Positions 38,105 through 46,414 of a stretch of 64,000 nucleotides of DNA are shown here, piece by piece; position 1 is the first letter of the stretch, and each line of letters starts with the position of its first letter. The notes under the pieces are model-generated. The model ran no database searches. It saw only the letters and a list, made by a program, of their open reading frames with translations, and was not told the DNA's origin. Location of the stretch: positions 62,001 to 126,000 of the forward strand of contig NZ_JAJEQM010000007.1 in assembly GCF_020687385.1 (NCBI RefSeq), written 5' to 3'. The translations under genes and the position numbers were made by a program. This DNA is from Hominilimicola fabiformis (GTDB taxonomy: Bacteria; Bacillota; Clostridia; UBA1381).

Positions 38105-39790
38105 ATGAAAAAACATTCAAGACTTGTTGAAAGAGTTGTCAGACCATATTTGATTTTTATAGCTTTGATTTTAGCTGTAGCAATGATTGTAATGTACTTT
38201 TCTGTTGTGACAAAACTTAATTATGAGGCAGAAAATGCAGGGACGAAAATTGCGGAAACAATGGCTCGACAGGTCGACACATACATAGAAGAAATAGACG
38301 TACTTGCACAACAAGTAAAACGTCAACCTCGTATAATAAATATTTTTTATAACCTTAACAATACCAAAAATGATAAAAGTAATTTTTTCAATAATAATGT
38401 CTTGCTTGGAATTGACGTTTCATCTATCCTTAACGGATTGATTACTGATCGAAACGGTAATTTCAATATATCGGTTTATAACGGATACGGTGATTTTGTA
38501 TCAAATCAAAATTACTTCATTGATAAAAAGAAATTTCAAAGCACTATGGAAAATATGAATTATGCCATAGAGTTAAATCAAATCGAAGAAAACGACGATA
38601 AAATAATAACCGCACCATCGGAAAATCCTTGGACAGAAAGTACAAGAGAATTTATAACTTTAAAAAAGAGTCTTAAAAATGATTATTCCGATACCGTTTG
38701 CGGTATAATTGAGGTTAGAGCAAGCGTGGACAGGCTTGAACAAATGCTGCATACGGAAGATAATGCCGAGATTTTAATTTGTGACCGTTCAAACGGAAAA
38801 ATTATATATCCGACCGTATATACAGAAAGAGAAAGAAGCGAGTATTCTTCGGCATTTGTCAATAATGCAAACTGGGAAATAATGATACGAACACCCGTGT
38901 CAAATACAAAGACAAATATAATATTTATTTTATCGATTTTTGTGGCTTTGTATGCAATATTATTAGTGTTTGTCTTCTTGATAAGCCGAACTATCGGAAA
39001 AGAAGTTATAAAACCGATTTCACAATTAGCAAATCACGTTTGCAAAATTGACGCACCGGATGATAAAATGGCTCACATCAACGATGATGCTATTGATGAA
39101 ATAAAAGAGCTTGAGGACAGTTTTGAAAAAATGCTTGAAAGAATGAATAGTTCGATTATTCAAGAGAAAAAGGCATATGCACTTGCTTTGCAGGCTCAAA
39201 TGAATCCTCATTTTCTGTACAATATGTTGGCGGTAATCAGTTCTGCCGGAAGTGAGGCGGGCTGTGACAGTGTTTCCACAATGTGCGTCGAATTGTCTGA
39301 TATGCTTAGATACGTTGCAGCATATCAAAAAGTTACTGTACCGCTTAAAGAAGAAATACTCCATACAAAAAATTATCTTGCATTGATGAAATCAAGATAT
39401 GAGGATTATTTTTCTTATAAGATTGATGTTTCAGATGATTTGATGAACATTCCGGTGCCAAAATTGTTTATACAACCGCTTGCAGAAAACTGTTTTATAC
39501 ATGCTTTTAAAGAAAAAGAGCCACCATGGAATATTGATATAAAGATGATAGGCACGAAAGATAGATGGGAACTTATCATAAAGGATAACGGTTCGGGAAT
39601 ATCCGAAGAAAGAATTGCCGAAATAAAAGACAAAATAGATAAAGCATTAAATGAAAGACAAGTGGGGAATATCGGCGGATTGGGTATTGTAAATACAATA
39701 GTCCGTCTTACTATGACGCACAACAAAAATCTCAAATACGATATATATAACGATAACGGTATGGAAATAAAAATTGTTGCGGGGGAGTAA
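38105..39790 (+). CDS. Sensor histidine kinase, YesM/LytS type
   Basis: A 561-residue membrane kinase. I start at ATG 38105, 7 nt after ACGGAG. It has a first helix (about 14-36), an extracellular sensing region (about 37-270), a second helix (about 275-300), a HAMP linker, then a His_kinase/HATPase region with phospho-acceptor His369 in QAQMNPHFLYN and ATP-binding DNGSGIS and GGLGIVNT. In this family the kinase often senses a sugar, directly or with a binding protein, and works with an AraC-type response regulator, which is the next gene (4 nt away). Placed beside the sugar importer, it probably controls that operon or the pectin genes. Confidence 0.93.
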   Translation: MKKHSRLVERVVRPYLIFIALILAVAMIVMYFSVVTKLNYEAENAGTKIAETMARQVDTYIEEIDVLAQQVKRQPRIINIFYNLNNTKNDKSNFFNNNVLLGIDVSSILNGLITDRNGNFNISVYNGYGDFVSNQNYFIDKKKFQSTMENMNYAIELNQIEENDDKIITAPSENPWTESTREFITLKKSLKNDYSDTVCGIIEVRASVDRLEQMLHTEDNAEILICDRSNGKIIYPTVYTERERSEYSSAFVNNANWEIMIRTPVSNTKTNIIFILSIFVALYAILLVFVFLISRTIGKEVIKPISQLANHVCKIDAPDDKMAHINDDAIDEIKELEDSFEKMLERMNSSIIQEKKAYALALQAQMNPHFLYNMLAVISSAGSEAGCDSVSTMCVELSDMLRYVAAYQKVTVPLKEEILHTKNYLALMKSRYEDYFSYKIDVSDDLMNIPVPKLFIQPLAENCFIHAFKEKEPPWNIDIKMIGTKDRWELIIKDNGSGISEERIAEIKDKIDKALNERQVGNIGGLGIVNTIVRLTMTHNKNLKYDIYNDNGMEIKIVAGE

Positions 39791-39794
39791 AAAT

Positions 39795-41246
39795 ATGTTT
39801 AAAGTGCTTATTGCTGAGGACGAGCCTCCGATTATGCGAATGATTAAATCAACTTTAGAATCGGTTGATTCTGATTTTTGTGTTAAAGAATGTTGCATAA
39901 ACGGTAAGAGTGCCGTAGAAAAATTGAAAAATGAAGATTTTGATATTGTTATTACAGATATTAAAATGCCTATAATGACAGGAATTGAACTTGCCGGTTG
40001 GATTTATCAGAATAAACCCGATACAAAAGTTATAATCGTAAGCGGATATTCTGACTTTGAATATGCGAGAAAAGCCTTAGAATATAAGGTGTTTGACTAT
40101 CTGTTAAAGCCAATATCAAAAGATAAGGTAAGTGAGCTTACGGCAAGGATAAAAAGTGAGATAGGCAGTAAAAGTAAAATGTCAGACGATAATAATACAA
40201 TAGTAGTTCTTGCGTGTGCCGGAGCATATTTATTGTACGGTTCGGAAGTCCTTCTTCCCGGTGAACGTTTTTGGACGGATTCGGGAATTGATACTTTTAT
40301 GGATAATCTGCTTACACCGTCGGAAGAATATATTTTCTTTAACAGTAATATGCTTTCTGAACGGCTTATGGTTATCACTGCCGAAACAGAAGAAAGGCAA
40401 GAGGAATTAATACACAAAATTTATGATGGATTTTCAAACAAAAATCTTCCTGTAACTATTGTTTATCAAAAAGGAGTTTTATTTAAGGATACAGGAAAGT
40501 ATTTCAGCAAACTGCGAGAACAACTCATAAAACATCTTATTCTAAACAAATCGCAATTATTGTGCTGTAATTCATTGTCGGACAGTTATGAAGATATATC
40601 ACAGCCATATTCAAAAGCAGATGTCGACAGTATTGTTTTTGCAATAAAAAACAGAAACAACGATGAATTGAAAAACAAATTAACCGCCGTAATGAATAAT
40701 ATGATGTCCTCTGATTGTACACAAGAAGAAATAAACGGTTTATTGAATATAATTCTGGATACTTACACCTTGAATTATCCGAATCATATGAAGCGGAAAA
40801 ATACAAGTGTAAAAAAAGAATTCGTCAATGCACTTGCAAGCTTTGTTTCATACGATGCGTTTATAGCTGATATTATATCAATATTGGCAACATTGAGAAA
40901 CGATAAACGTGATCCTGACAGATATGAACAGCTTGCAAATGAAGTGGAAGAATATCTGATTAATAATTATAATAAAAACATTACAAGTGATGTTTTATCA
41001 AAAGAATTCGGTTTTGTACCAAGTTATATAAGCCGATTGTTTAAACGCCAAAAAGGCGTATCACCCAATGAATATGTAACTAAGTACAGAATAGAAAAAG
41101 CAAAGAAATTAATCGAAGAAAATAATGATTTAAGAATAAAAGATATTGCCGACGCAGTCGGATTTAAAGAATCATACTATTTCTCAAAAACATTCAAACG
41201 TGAAACCGGTATGTGGCCGACCGAATATTCGGCAAGAGATAAATAA
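39795..41246 (+). CDS. Response regulator with AraC-type output, YesN type
   Basis: A 483-residue protein that begins right after a GGGGGAG site overlapping the end of the kinase gene. Residues 1 to about 120 are a receiver domain: acidic pocket EDEPP, phospho-acceptor Asp55 in VITDIKMPIMTG, and the Lys of YLLKPISK. A middle region of about 240 residues has no clear family (often seen in YesN proteins). The last about 100 residues are an AraC-type double helix-turn-helix (DVLSKEFGFVPSYISRLFKRQ, then IKDIADAVGFKESYYFSKTFKRETG). On phosphorylation it should activate nearby sugar-uptake or degradation genes. Confidence 0.93.
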   Translation: MFKVLIAEDEPPIMRMIKSTLESVDSDFCVKECCINGKSAVEKLKNEDFDIVITDIKMPIMTGIELAGWIYQNKPDTKVIIVSGYSDFEYARKALEYKVFDYLLKPISKDKVSELTARIKSEIGSKSKMSDDNNTIVVLACAGAYLLYGSEVLLPGERFWTDSGIDTFMDNLLTPSEEYIFFNSNMLSERLMVITAETEERQEELIHKIYDGFSNKNLPVTIVYQKGVLFKDTGKYFSKLREQLIKHLILNKSQLLCCNSLSDSYEDISQPYSKADVDSIVFAIKNRNNDELKNKLTAVMNNMMSSDCTQEEINGLLNIILDTYTLNYPNHMKRKNTSVKKEFVNALASFVSYDAFIADIISILATLRNDKRDPDRYEQLANEVEEYLINNYNKNITSDVLSKEFGFVPSYISRLFKRQKGVSPNEYVTKYRIEKAKKLIEENNDLRIKDIADAVGFKESYYFSKTFKRETGMWPTEYSARDK

Positions 41247-41271
41247 ATTATATTAAAAGCGAGTGATACAA

Positions 41272-41403
41272 ATGACAATTATACCAATATTTAAAAAGTG
41301 CCCGGTTTGCGGGAAAAAATATGTATGGAATCCCGATATAGGCAAGATTATATGCCCATATTGTAATGGACTCGGCAAACCTAAAAAGACAAAAGATAAA
41401 TAA
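41272..41403 (+). CDS. 43-residue zinc-ribbon protein
   Basis: A short gene with start ATG 41272, 25 nt after the response-regulator stop and preceded by AGCGAG. It encodes 43 residues beginning MTIIPIFKKCPVCGKKYVW. Two CPxC knuckles (CPVC and CPYC, 16 residues between them) form a minimal zinc ribbon, followed by a Lys-rich tail. It shares the strand and tight spacing of the operon, with the kinase gene 28 nt downstream. Similar tiny zinc ribbons bind nucleic acid or proteins, but no function can be assigned. Confidence 0.65.
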   Translation: MTIIPIFKKCPVCGKKYVWNPDIGKIICPYCNGLGKPKKTKDK

Positions 41404-41431
41404 ATTCGGTTTTATATGGGGTGTGACTGTT

Positions 41432-42331
41432 ATGAAAATTTTGAATTTTGGTTCGTGCAATATTGATTTTGTATATAATTTAGACCATATTGTCGCAATA
41501 GGAGAAACCGAAACAAGCAATTCAATGCAAGTATTTCCTGGCGGAAAAGGTCTTAACCAATCAGTCGCTTTAGCTAAGGCGGGTATGGAAGTTTATCACG
41601 CCGGTTGTATCGGAACTGACGGAGAAATGCTTGCAGATGTTTTAGAGTCAAACGGTGTCGATATATCTAATATAAAAAAAGTAGACGAAAAAACAGGACA
41701 CGCTATTATTCAAGTAAGCAGCAAAGGTGATAATTCGATTTTTCTTTATTCCGGCTCAAATGCAAAAATAACCGAAGAATTTGTTGATGAAGTGCTTGAT
41801 AAATTTCATAAAGGCGATATACTTTTGCTTCAAAACGAAATAAATATGATAGGCTATATCGTAGAAAAAGCATACGAAAAGGGAATGTGCATAATATTAA
41901 ATCCGTCACCGTATAACGATAAAATAAAAAAGATTGATTTTAATATGCTTTCCTATATAATTCTGAATGAAGTAGAAATGTCTGAGCTTACTCAATGTGA
42001 TAATCCAAAAGACGGTTTAAAATACTTTTCAAAGAATTATCCAAAACTAAAAATCGTTCTTACTCTCGGAAGTGAAGGATGTATGTATAGTGATACCGAA
42101 AAAATCGTTTTTCAGCCGTCATTTAAGGTTAATGCCGTTGATACAACTGCCGCGGGAGATACATTTACAGGATACTTTTTTGCACAAATAGCAATGGGGA
42201 ACACTGTTGAAAAATCCTTAAAAATTGCGTCAGTTGCATCAGCTATTGCAGTATCAAGAAAAGGTGCGTCTGTATCTATACCTATGTTAAACGAAGTTTT
42301 AGCGGCTGAAAATTCGTTTCAAAGTTCTTAA
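41432..42331 (+). CDS. PfkB-family carbohydrate kinase, ribokinase-like
   Basis: A 299-residue kinase. The start is ATG 41432, since sequence before it has no coding pattern and the first residues MKILNFGSCNIDFVY fit the family. Substrate-binding GGKGLNQ lies near residue 37, and the C-terminal signature DTTAAGDTFTGYF holds the catalytic Asp and anion hole. Ribokinases phosphorylate ribose or related sugars using ATP. Rhamnulose is normally phosphorylated by a different family (RhaB, FGGY), so either the imported sugar is not rhamnose or this kinase acts on another sugar. It closes the sugar-sensing operon. Its stop codon overlaps the stop of the convergent DUF5131 gene. Confidence 0.88.
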   Translation: MKILNFGSCNIDFVYNLDHIVAIGETETSNSMQVFPGGKGLNQSVALAKAGMEVYHAGCIGTDGEMLADVLESNGVDISNIKKVDEKTGHAIIQVSSKGDNSIFLYSGSNAKITEEFVDEVLDKFHKGDILLLQNEINMIGYIVEKAYEKGMCIILNPSPYNDKIKKIDFNMLSYIILNEVEMSELTQCDNPKDGLKYFSKNYPKLKIVLTLGSEGCMYSDTEKIVFQPSFKVNAVDTTAAGDTFTGYFFAQIAMGNTVEKSLKIASVASAIAVSRKGASVSIPMLNEVLAAENSFQSS

Positions 42332-43200
42332 TCACATTTACCGCAATCACAACAACCGTTGCAAATTAGTTTACTTCCGCAATGTTCGCAATTTTTGCGA
42401 TAGTGGGGTACATATAATTCATTTTCGGGTATATCAAAGCCGAAATTATCACACAACTTAAATTTAATCGGTTTACCGATGTAATTCATACCCGATTTAT
42501 ACGCCATTTCGCTTTGTGTAGATTTTTTCAGTATACGATATTTTTTACCGTCTTTTATAAAATAAGTACCCGTTTCAATAAAGCAAAATGTGACATTATG
42601 CAATACACATTCTTGACGCAATGATTTAACCCAATCAAAATTACAAGGACGTGAACCGTCGTAATTTTCGCCGCCACATACTACACGTTCTATCTGACCG
42701 CTTTGCAGATATTTTTCGATACTGATAGGACCGATAAATGGAGCACACATTATTCCTTTGTGTTTAAACGGTAAATCAAGTAATAGCGGAATACGTTCAT
42801 CGGCACGTTTTTGATTTTCGGCGGTAACATTAAAAAATACATTTTCCCAACCGTTGCCCCAATCTGACGGAAGGCATTTATGCACTCTCTCGGGACGTTT
42901 TGTAAGCAAATAAAATTTTACGTCACTGCGTTGCTTTATAATATCCCATGCTTCTTCGCGCCACTTGTCAGCCTCTTCTAAAAAGAAATCTGACGTCATA
43001 CATACGCGAATAAGCTCACCGCTCTGCACTTTATAATTGCCGTAACGGTCTTTTTGCAGAGGATAGTCAAATCCTGATTTTGTTTTATAAATATCCGAGC
43101 CGCTTTTGTCACGAACACGGTCTAAAAAATACATATAGCAATTTTGGCAACCCTCACTGCATTTCACGCAACCGTGCCACGGATTCCATATATCGTGCAT
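42328..43200 (-). CDS. DUF5131 (phage Gp37/Gp68-like) Cys-rich protein
   Basis: A 290-residue protein of the DUF5131 family, named after mycobacteriophage gp37/gp68. The N-terminus MHDIWNPWHGCVKCSEGCQNCYMYF is the family hallmark; its Cys cluster resembles metal- or Fe-S-binding motifs and the rest (VCMTSDFF, YLLTKRPERV, VTAENQKRADERIPLLL) suggests a TIM-barrel-like fold. The C-terminus has a further cluster, CEHCGSKLICNGCCDCGKCD. The biochemical role of the family is unknown to me. Its ATG shares one base with the TAA that ends the native tail of the SirTM gene upstream (TAATG), so it was the last gene of a coupled macrodomain-sirtuin-DUF5131 operon. A link to ADP-ribose chemistry is therefore a reasonable guess. 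The frame is intact. Confidence 0.82.
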   Translation of the reverse strand: MHDIWNPWHGCVKCSEGCQNCYMYFLDRVRDKSGSDIYKTKSGFDYPLQKDRYGNYKVQSGELIRVCMTSDFFLEEADKWREEAWDIIKQRSDVKFYLLTKRPERVHKCLPSDWGNGWENVFFNVTAENQKRADERIPLLLDLPFKHKGIMCAPFIGPISIEKYLQSGQIERVVCGGENYDGSRPCNFDWVKSLRQECVLHNVTFCFIETGTYFIKDGKKYRILKKSTQSEMAYKSGMNYIGKPIKFKLCDNFGFDIPENELYVPHYRKNCEHCGSKLICNGCCDCGKCD

Positions 43201-43701
43201 TATATCACTTCCTTGACATCTTTTATAACTTTATAAATATCTTCATCTAAACATATTGCATTGAAGTAAACCGTAGTCGCCTTGAGTGTAAAATAGGCGT
43301 TTTTTATCAAAACCAGCTTTCTGAAAACAATGGTCCACGTTAGTGGTAATAACAAAATAATCTTTACCGTTTACTAAACTCAAAATCATATCATATAAAT
43401 TATTCGGTATATCCATATAGCGGTTGATGTAGATGTATCTGCTCCAATACGCCCAGTATTCTTCAAGTGTTTCAAACGGGTAAAATCCGCCCGAATACAT
43501 ATCTGTAAAGCCGTATTTCTGCTTAAAATCAGAAAAATATTTTTCAAAGCGTTCGCCCGCATAAGTAAAACCTGCCGCAGTTGAAAGTCCTGCACCCGCA
43601 CCGATTACAACAGCATCGGCTTTATCAAGTTTTTCTTTCAAATGAATTATCTCATTTGAGTAATTTTTCGTAGATTTTTTTGTCGGTATCCTTAAAAACA
43701 T
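43200..43701 (-). pseudogene. SirTM (class M sirtuin) with internal deletion
   Basis: The intact frame (43243-43701, at most 152 codons) encodes the N-terminal half of a SirTM protein: DAVVIGAGAGLSTAAGF, then YFVITTNVDHCFQKAGF and RLFYTQGDYGLLQC, after which it stops at a TGA. SirTMs are normally about 280-300 residues. One base out of frame, codons 43259-43200 read AICLDEDIYKVIKDVKEVI and a TAA overlapping the next gene's start, which looks like the native C-terminus. So the middle of the gene, roughly 100-130 codons including the zinc-binding region, has been lost. SirTMs transfer ADP-ribose to target proteins, typically in operons with a macrodomain hydrolase. The start is uncertain, as the frame overlaps the macrodomain end by 50 nt. 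Almost certainly inactive. Confidence 0.75.
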
Positions 43702-44422
43702 TAAAAATCACCCTTTCCAATTCAGAATGTTTCAAATAGTCTTTCACTGTTTCAACGGCTATTTGTGCGGCAATATCATTTGGGAAATGAAATTCACCTG
43801 TTGATATACAACAAAAAGCTATTGATTTTACACCGTTAGCTTCAGCCAACTCAAGACAAGAACGGTAACAACTTGCTAAAAGTTTGCGGTGTTCATCGGT
43901 AAGATGTCCGTATACAATAGGACCGACCGTATGAAGAATGTAATCACAAGGCAAGTTGTATGCTTTTGTTATCTTCGCAGCACCGGTCTGTTCCTTGTGA
44001 CCTTGTAGCTTCATAATGCGATTACATTCCAATCTAAGCTGAACACCCGAAAACGTATGAATTGCATTATCAATACACTTGTGTCAAGGCACAAAGCAAC
44101 CGAGCATTGCACTGTTTGCGGCATTTACTATTGCACCGCATTTTAATGTTGTTATATCACCTTGCCAAAGGTATAATTTGTTCGATATTGCTTGTAAATC
44201 ATATGCGTCGGTTATGTTAATTTCCGTCAATCGTTCTTGCAAATAATCATCTTGTAGCTTTATAAATTCGTTACTAATTTGTTTCGGTTCTCTGACGTTT
44301 ACAAGAGAACGGAATAAATTAAATTTTTCTTCGGAATCTTTTGGGATAACTATATTGCTATATCTGTTGTCCTCACTTATCAGATGATTAATAAGAAAAT
44401 CAAGTCTTTCATTCTGTGTCAT
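43652..44422 (-). pseudogene. Zinc-type macrodomain (ADP-ribose hydrolase) with in-frame TGA
   Basis: A single frame of 257 codons is interrupted once, at 44086-44084, by TGA. Read through, it is a complete macrodomain of the type that accompanies SirTM: WQGDITTLKCGAIVNAANSAM, then LGCFVP-stop-HKCIDNAIHTF, GVQLRLEC, YILHTVGPIV, IAFCCISTGEFHFPNDIAA. As I recall, the Cys/His residues of the C-F-x-P-x-H-x-C stretch hold a zinc ion in this family; the TGA falls on the variable x between Pro and His. Such enzymes remove ADP-ribose added by SirTM. Since the SirTM partner is also broken, simple decay is the likeliest reading. Readthrough, selenocysteine or a sequencing error remain possible. Good GAGGTGG site and promoter upstream. 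Confidence 0.75.
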
Positions 44423-44440
44423 ATTACCACCTCTGAAATG

Positions 44441-44469
44441 ATTATAACGTGTTTTTGTTATTATAACAA
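44441..44469 (-). promoter_or_regulatory. Promoter with dyad before the macrodomain locus
   Basis: Minus strand: -35 TTGTTA (44469-44464), 17-bp spacer, -10 TATAAT (44446-44441). A perfect dyad TTGTTAT-A-ATAACAA (44469-44455, minus strand) covers the -35, so a repressor may act here. Its half-site spacing is shorter than that of Rex sites. Confidence 0.55.
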
Positions 44470-44492
44470 GTAGGTACTTTTAAGTAACTATC

Positions 44493-44519
44493 AAAAAAGT
44501 CTTTACCGTATGGCAAAGA
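44493..44519 (-). terminator. Terminator of the flippase gene
   Basis: Minus strand: TCTTTGCC-ATAC-GGTAAAGA (44519-44500, one G-T pair) followed by CTTTTTT. Confidence 0.75.
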
Positions 44520-44529
44520 TTTTTTGAAT

Positions 44530-46227
44530 TTACTGTGCTTTATAGAATTTTAATTTAACAAGACCATTGTAAATTTTTGTACCCATAGGAAGCTGTTTGA
44601 TTTCGTCTTCTGAAAGAATTTTTAGCATAAACACCGTAAAGAAATATACAACCGCCGCAATCGCTATTGCAATTACAGTGGAAATCAAATTACCTATAAA
44701 TCCAGATGGGCATACAAGCATTGAAAGCTTATAAACACCGACTGCAACAATGCCCATAACAACACCTGCTATAATCGGTTTTACGATATATTTCATAGGC
44801 TTGATGTTAAGTTTGCAGTTCTTTGCAAGAACAACAAAGCATATTGCACATGATATGAACTGACAAGCAATAGAGCTTATTGCCGCACCGTAAATATTGA
44901 TTGACGGTATTCTTATAAGTACAATATTTAATACAATTTTCGCTATACATCCAAACAACAAGCTGATTGCAGGGACATAAACTTTTCCAAGACCTTGAAG
45001 CGAGCCTGTCATAGTTTGTGCAAGTGCCGCAAATATAAGCGATACCGAAACAAGCTGTAAAAGCTCAAAACCGCTCGAAGTGCTGAAATACAATATTTTA
45101 TAAATCGGCTCAGCAAGAGTTATCAAACCTATTGCGCAAGGCAAGATAATTAATATTGAAATAAGCAATGAATAGTTTATCTTTGAAGAGGCCTCTTTAT
45201 AATCTTTTACCGCCAACGCACCTGCGATTGACGGAACAAGAACTGTTGCAAAAGCGAAGTTTACCGCCAAAGGCATATTGTAAAGTGTATCACTCTTTGA
45301 TAGAAGTCCCGATAATCTTGCAATTTCCTGATTAAGTTGCTCGGCGGTCGGATTTATAATATCGCCGACGTTGCCATGTGCCGGAATTAATGCTGCAAAT
45401 GCAACTTCAATACCACGACTTATTGTTGCTGTGTCGATAACTCTGTTTATAGCTGTAATGATAGAGCCAAGTGAAATCGGAATACTTATCATAAGAATAC
45501 TCATCATAAGATGTCTGCCTGAAATCTTAATTGTTTCGCCTTTTGATTCTTCAATATGCTCCTTGATACCGCTTTTACGTTTACAATAGAAGTATACTAA
45601 GTAAAGCATACTAAGCGCAGTTGCAACAGATGTTGCAAAGTTAGCCCAAGATGCCATAATTGCAGGTGCAAGACCGATTGAAAGGTATACAAACACAATA
45701 GTAAGTGTACATTTTAAAATCTGTTCAAGTACCTGTGAATTACTTGTTGCTTTCATATTCTTCATACCTGTGAAATATCCTCTGATTACGGAAGATACAC
45801 AAACGAAGAACAGTGACGGTGCAAGCGCACGCATTACATATTGAGAGCCGTCAATTTTAATTATATGCTGTGCAAAAATATCCGCACCAAAGAACAGAAC
45901 CGCAGTCGTTACAAGACCTATTATTGAGAACAGCAATAAAGCCGTTTTGAAAATCTTATGTGCACCTTTGTAATCGTCAAGTGCTACACGTTCGGAAACC
46001 ATTTTTGAAATTGCATTAGGTATTCCGACAGATGAAATTGCAAGCAGTAGGGTATAAATCTGAAATCCTACATTATAAAATCCCAGTCCCTCGTCACCGA
46101 AACCGTCAATGTTTGTTATTACAATTCTGTAAACCATACCAAGAACTTTTACAAGCACTTGTGAAATAAGAATTATAGTAACATTATTCATAAACGATTG
46201 AGTGTTTTCTTTGTTTTGTTTACTCAT
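44530..46227 (-). CDS. SpoVB/MurJ-like MOP-superfamily flippase
   Basis: A 565-residue protein with about 14 hydrophobic helices. The N-terminus VTIILISQVLVKVLGMVYRIVITNIDG with GLGFYNVGFQIYTLLLAISSVGIPNAISKMVSE is characteristic of the SpoVB/YtgP branch of polysaccharide transporters. These flip lipid-linked cell-wall precursors (lipid II or similar) across the membrane; SpoVB is required for spore cortex, and YtgP-type proteins act in vegetative growth. The sequence alone does not separate the two. GGAGGAAT lies before ATG 46227, and the gene has its own promoter and terminator, divergent from aspS. Confidence 0.9.
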   Translation of the reverse strand: MSKQNKENTQSFMNNVTIILISQVLVKVLGMVYRIVITNIDGFGDEGLGFYNVGFQIYTLLLAISSVGIPNAISKMVSERVALDDYKGAHKIFKTALLLFSIIGLVTTAVLFFGADIFAQHIIKIDGSQYVMRALAPSLFFVCVSSVIRGYFTGMKNMKATSNSQVLEQILKCTLTIVFVYLSIGLAPAIMASWANFATSVATALSMLYLVYFYCKRKSGIKEHIEESKGETIKISGRHLMMSILMISIPISLGSIITAINRVIDTATISRGIEVAFAALIPAHGNVGDIINPTAEQLNQEIARLSGLLSKSDTLYNMPLAVNFAFATVLVPSIAGALAVKDYKEASSKINYSLLISILIILPCAIGLITLAEPIYKILYFSTSSGFELLQLVSVSLIFAALAQTMTGSLQGLGKVYVPAISLLFGCIAKIVLNIVLIRIPSINIYGAAISSIACQFISCAICFVVLAKNCKLNIKPMKYIVKPIIAGVVMGIVAVGVYKLSMLVCPSGFIGNLISTVIAIAIAAVVYFFTVFMLKILSEDEIKQLPMGTKIYNGLVKLKFYKAQ

Positions 46228-46261
46228 TATATTCCTCCTAATTTAATGTTCACATTGTCAT

Positions 46262-46290
46262 ATTATAAAACTAAATACGGATTTAATCAA
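46262..46290 (-). promoter_or_regulatory. Promoter of the flippase gene
   Basis: Minus strand: -35 TTGATT (46290-46285), 17-bp spacer, -10 TATAAT (46267-46262). Confidence 0.62.
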
Positions 46291-46350
46291 GTATTGTCAT
46301 AAAAAAATAAAGTAATTGTATAGAAATAAGTCAAAAATCGGCATTTTGAC

Positions 46351-46379
46351 TTGACACAAAGCTGATATAAGGGTAAAAT
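46351..46379 (+). promoter_or_regulatory. Promoter of aspS
   Basis: -35 TTGACA (46351-46356), 17-bp spacer, -10 TAAAAT (46374-46379), 35 bp before the start codon. No T-box is present, although one controls thrS in this window. Confidence 0.7.
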
Positions 46380-46414
46380 ATAATAAGTATGTAAATTTAT
46401 ATGGAGGAATAGAC

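Noticed and set aside
44084-44086. TGA as a selenocysteine codon in the macrodomain
   Set aside because: The position is the variable residue between Pro and His, no convincing SECIS hairpin follows, no sel genes are in view, and the partner SirTM is also broken. Kept only as a minor option in the findings.
44455-44469. Rex operator before the macrodomain locus
   Set aside because: The half-sites resemble Rex (TTGTTA/TAACAA) but are 3 bp apart instead of 6.
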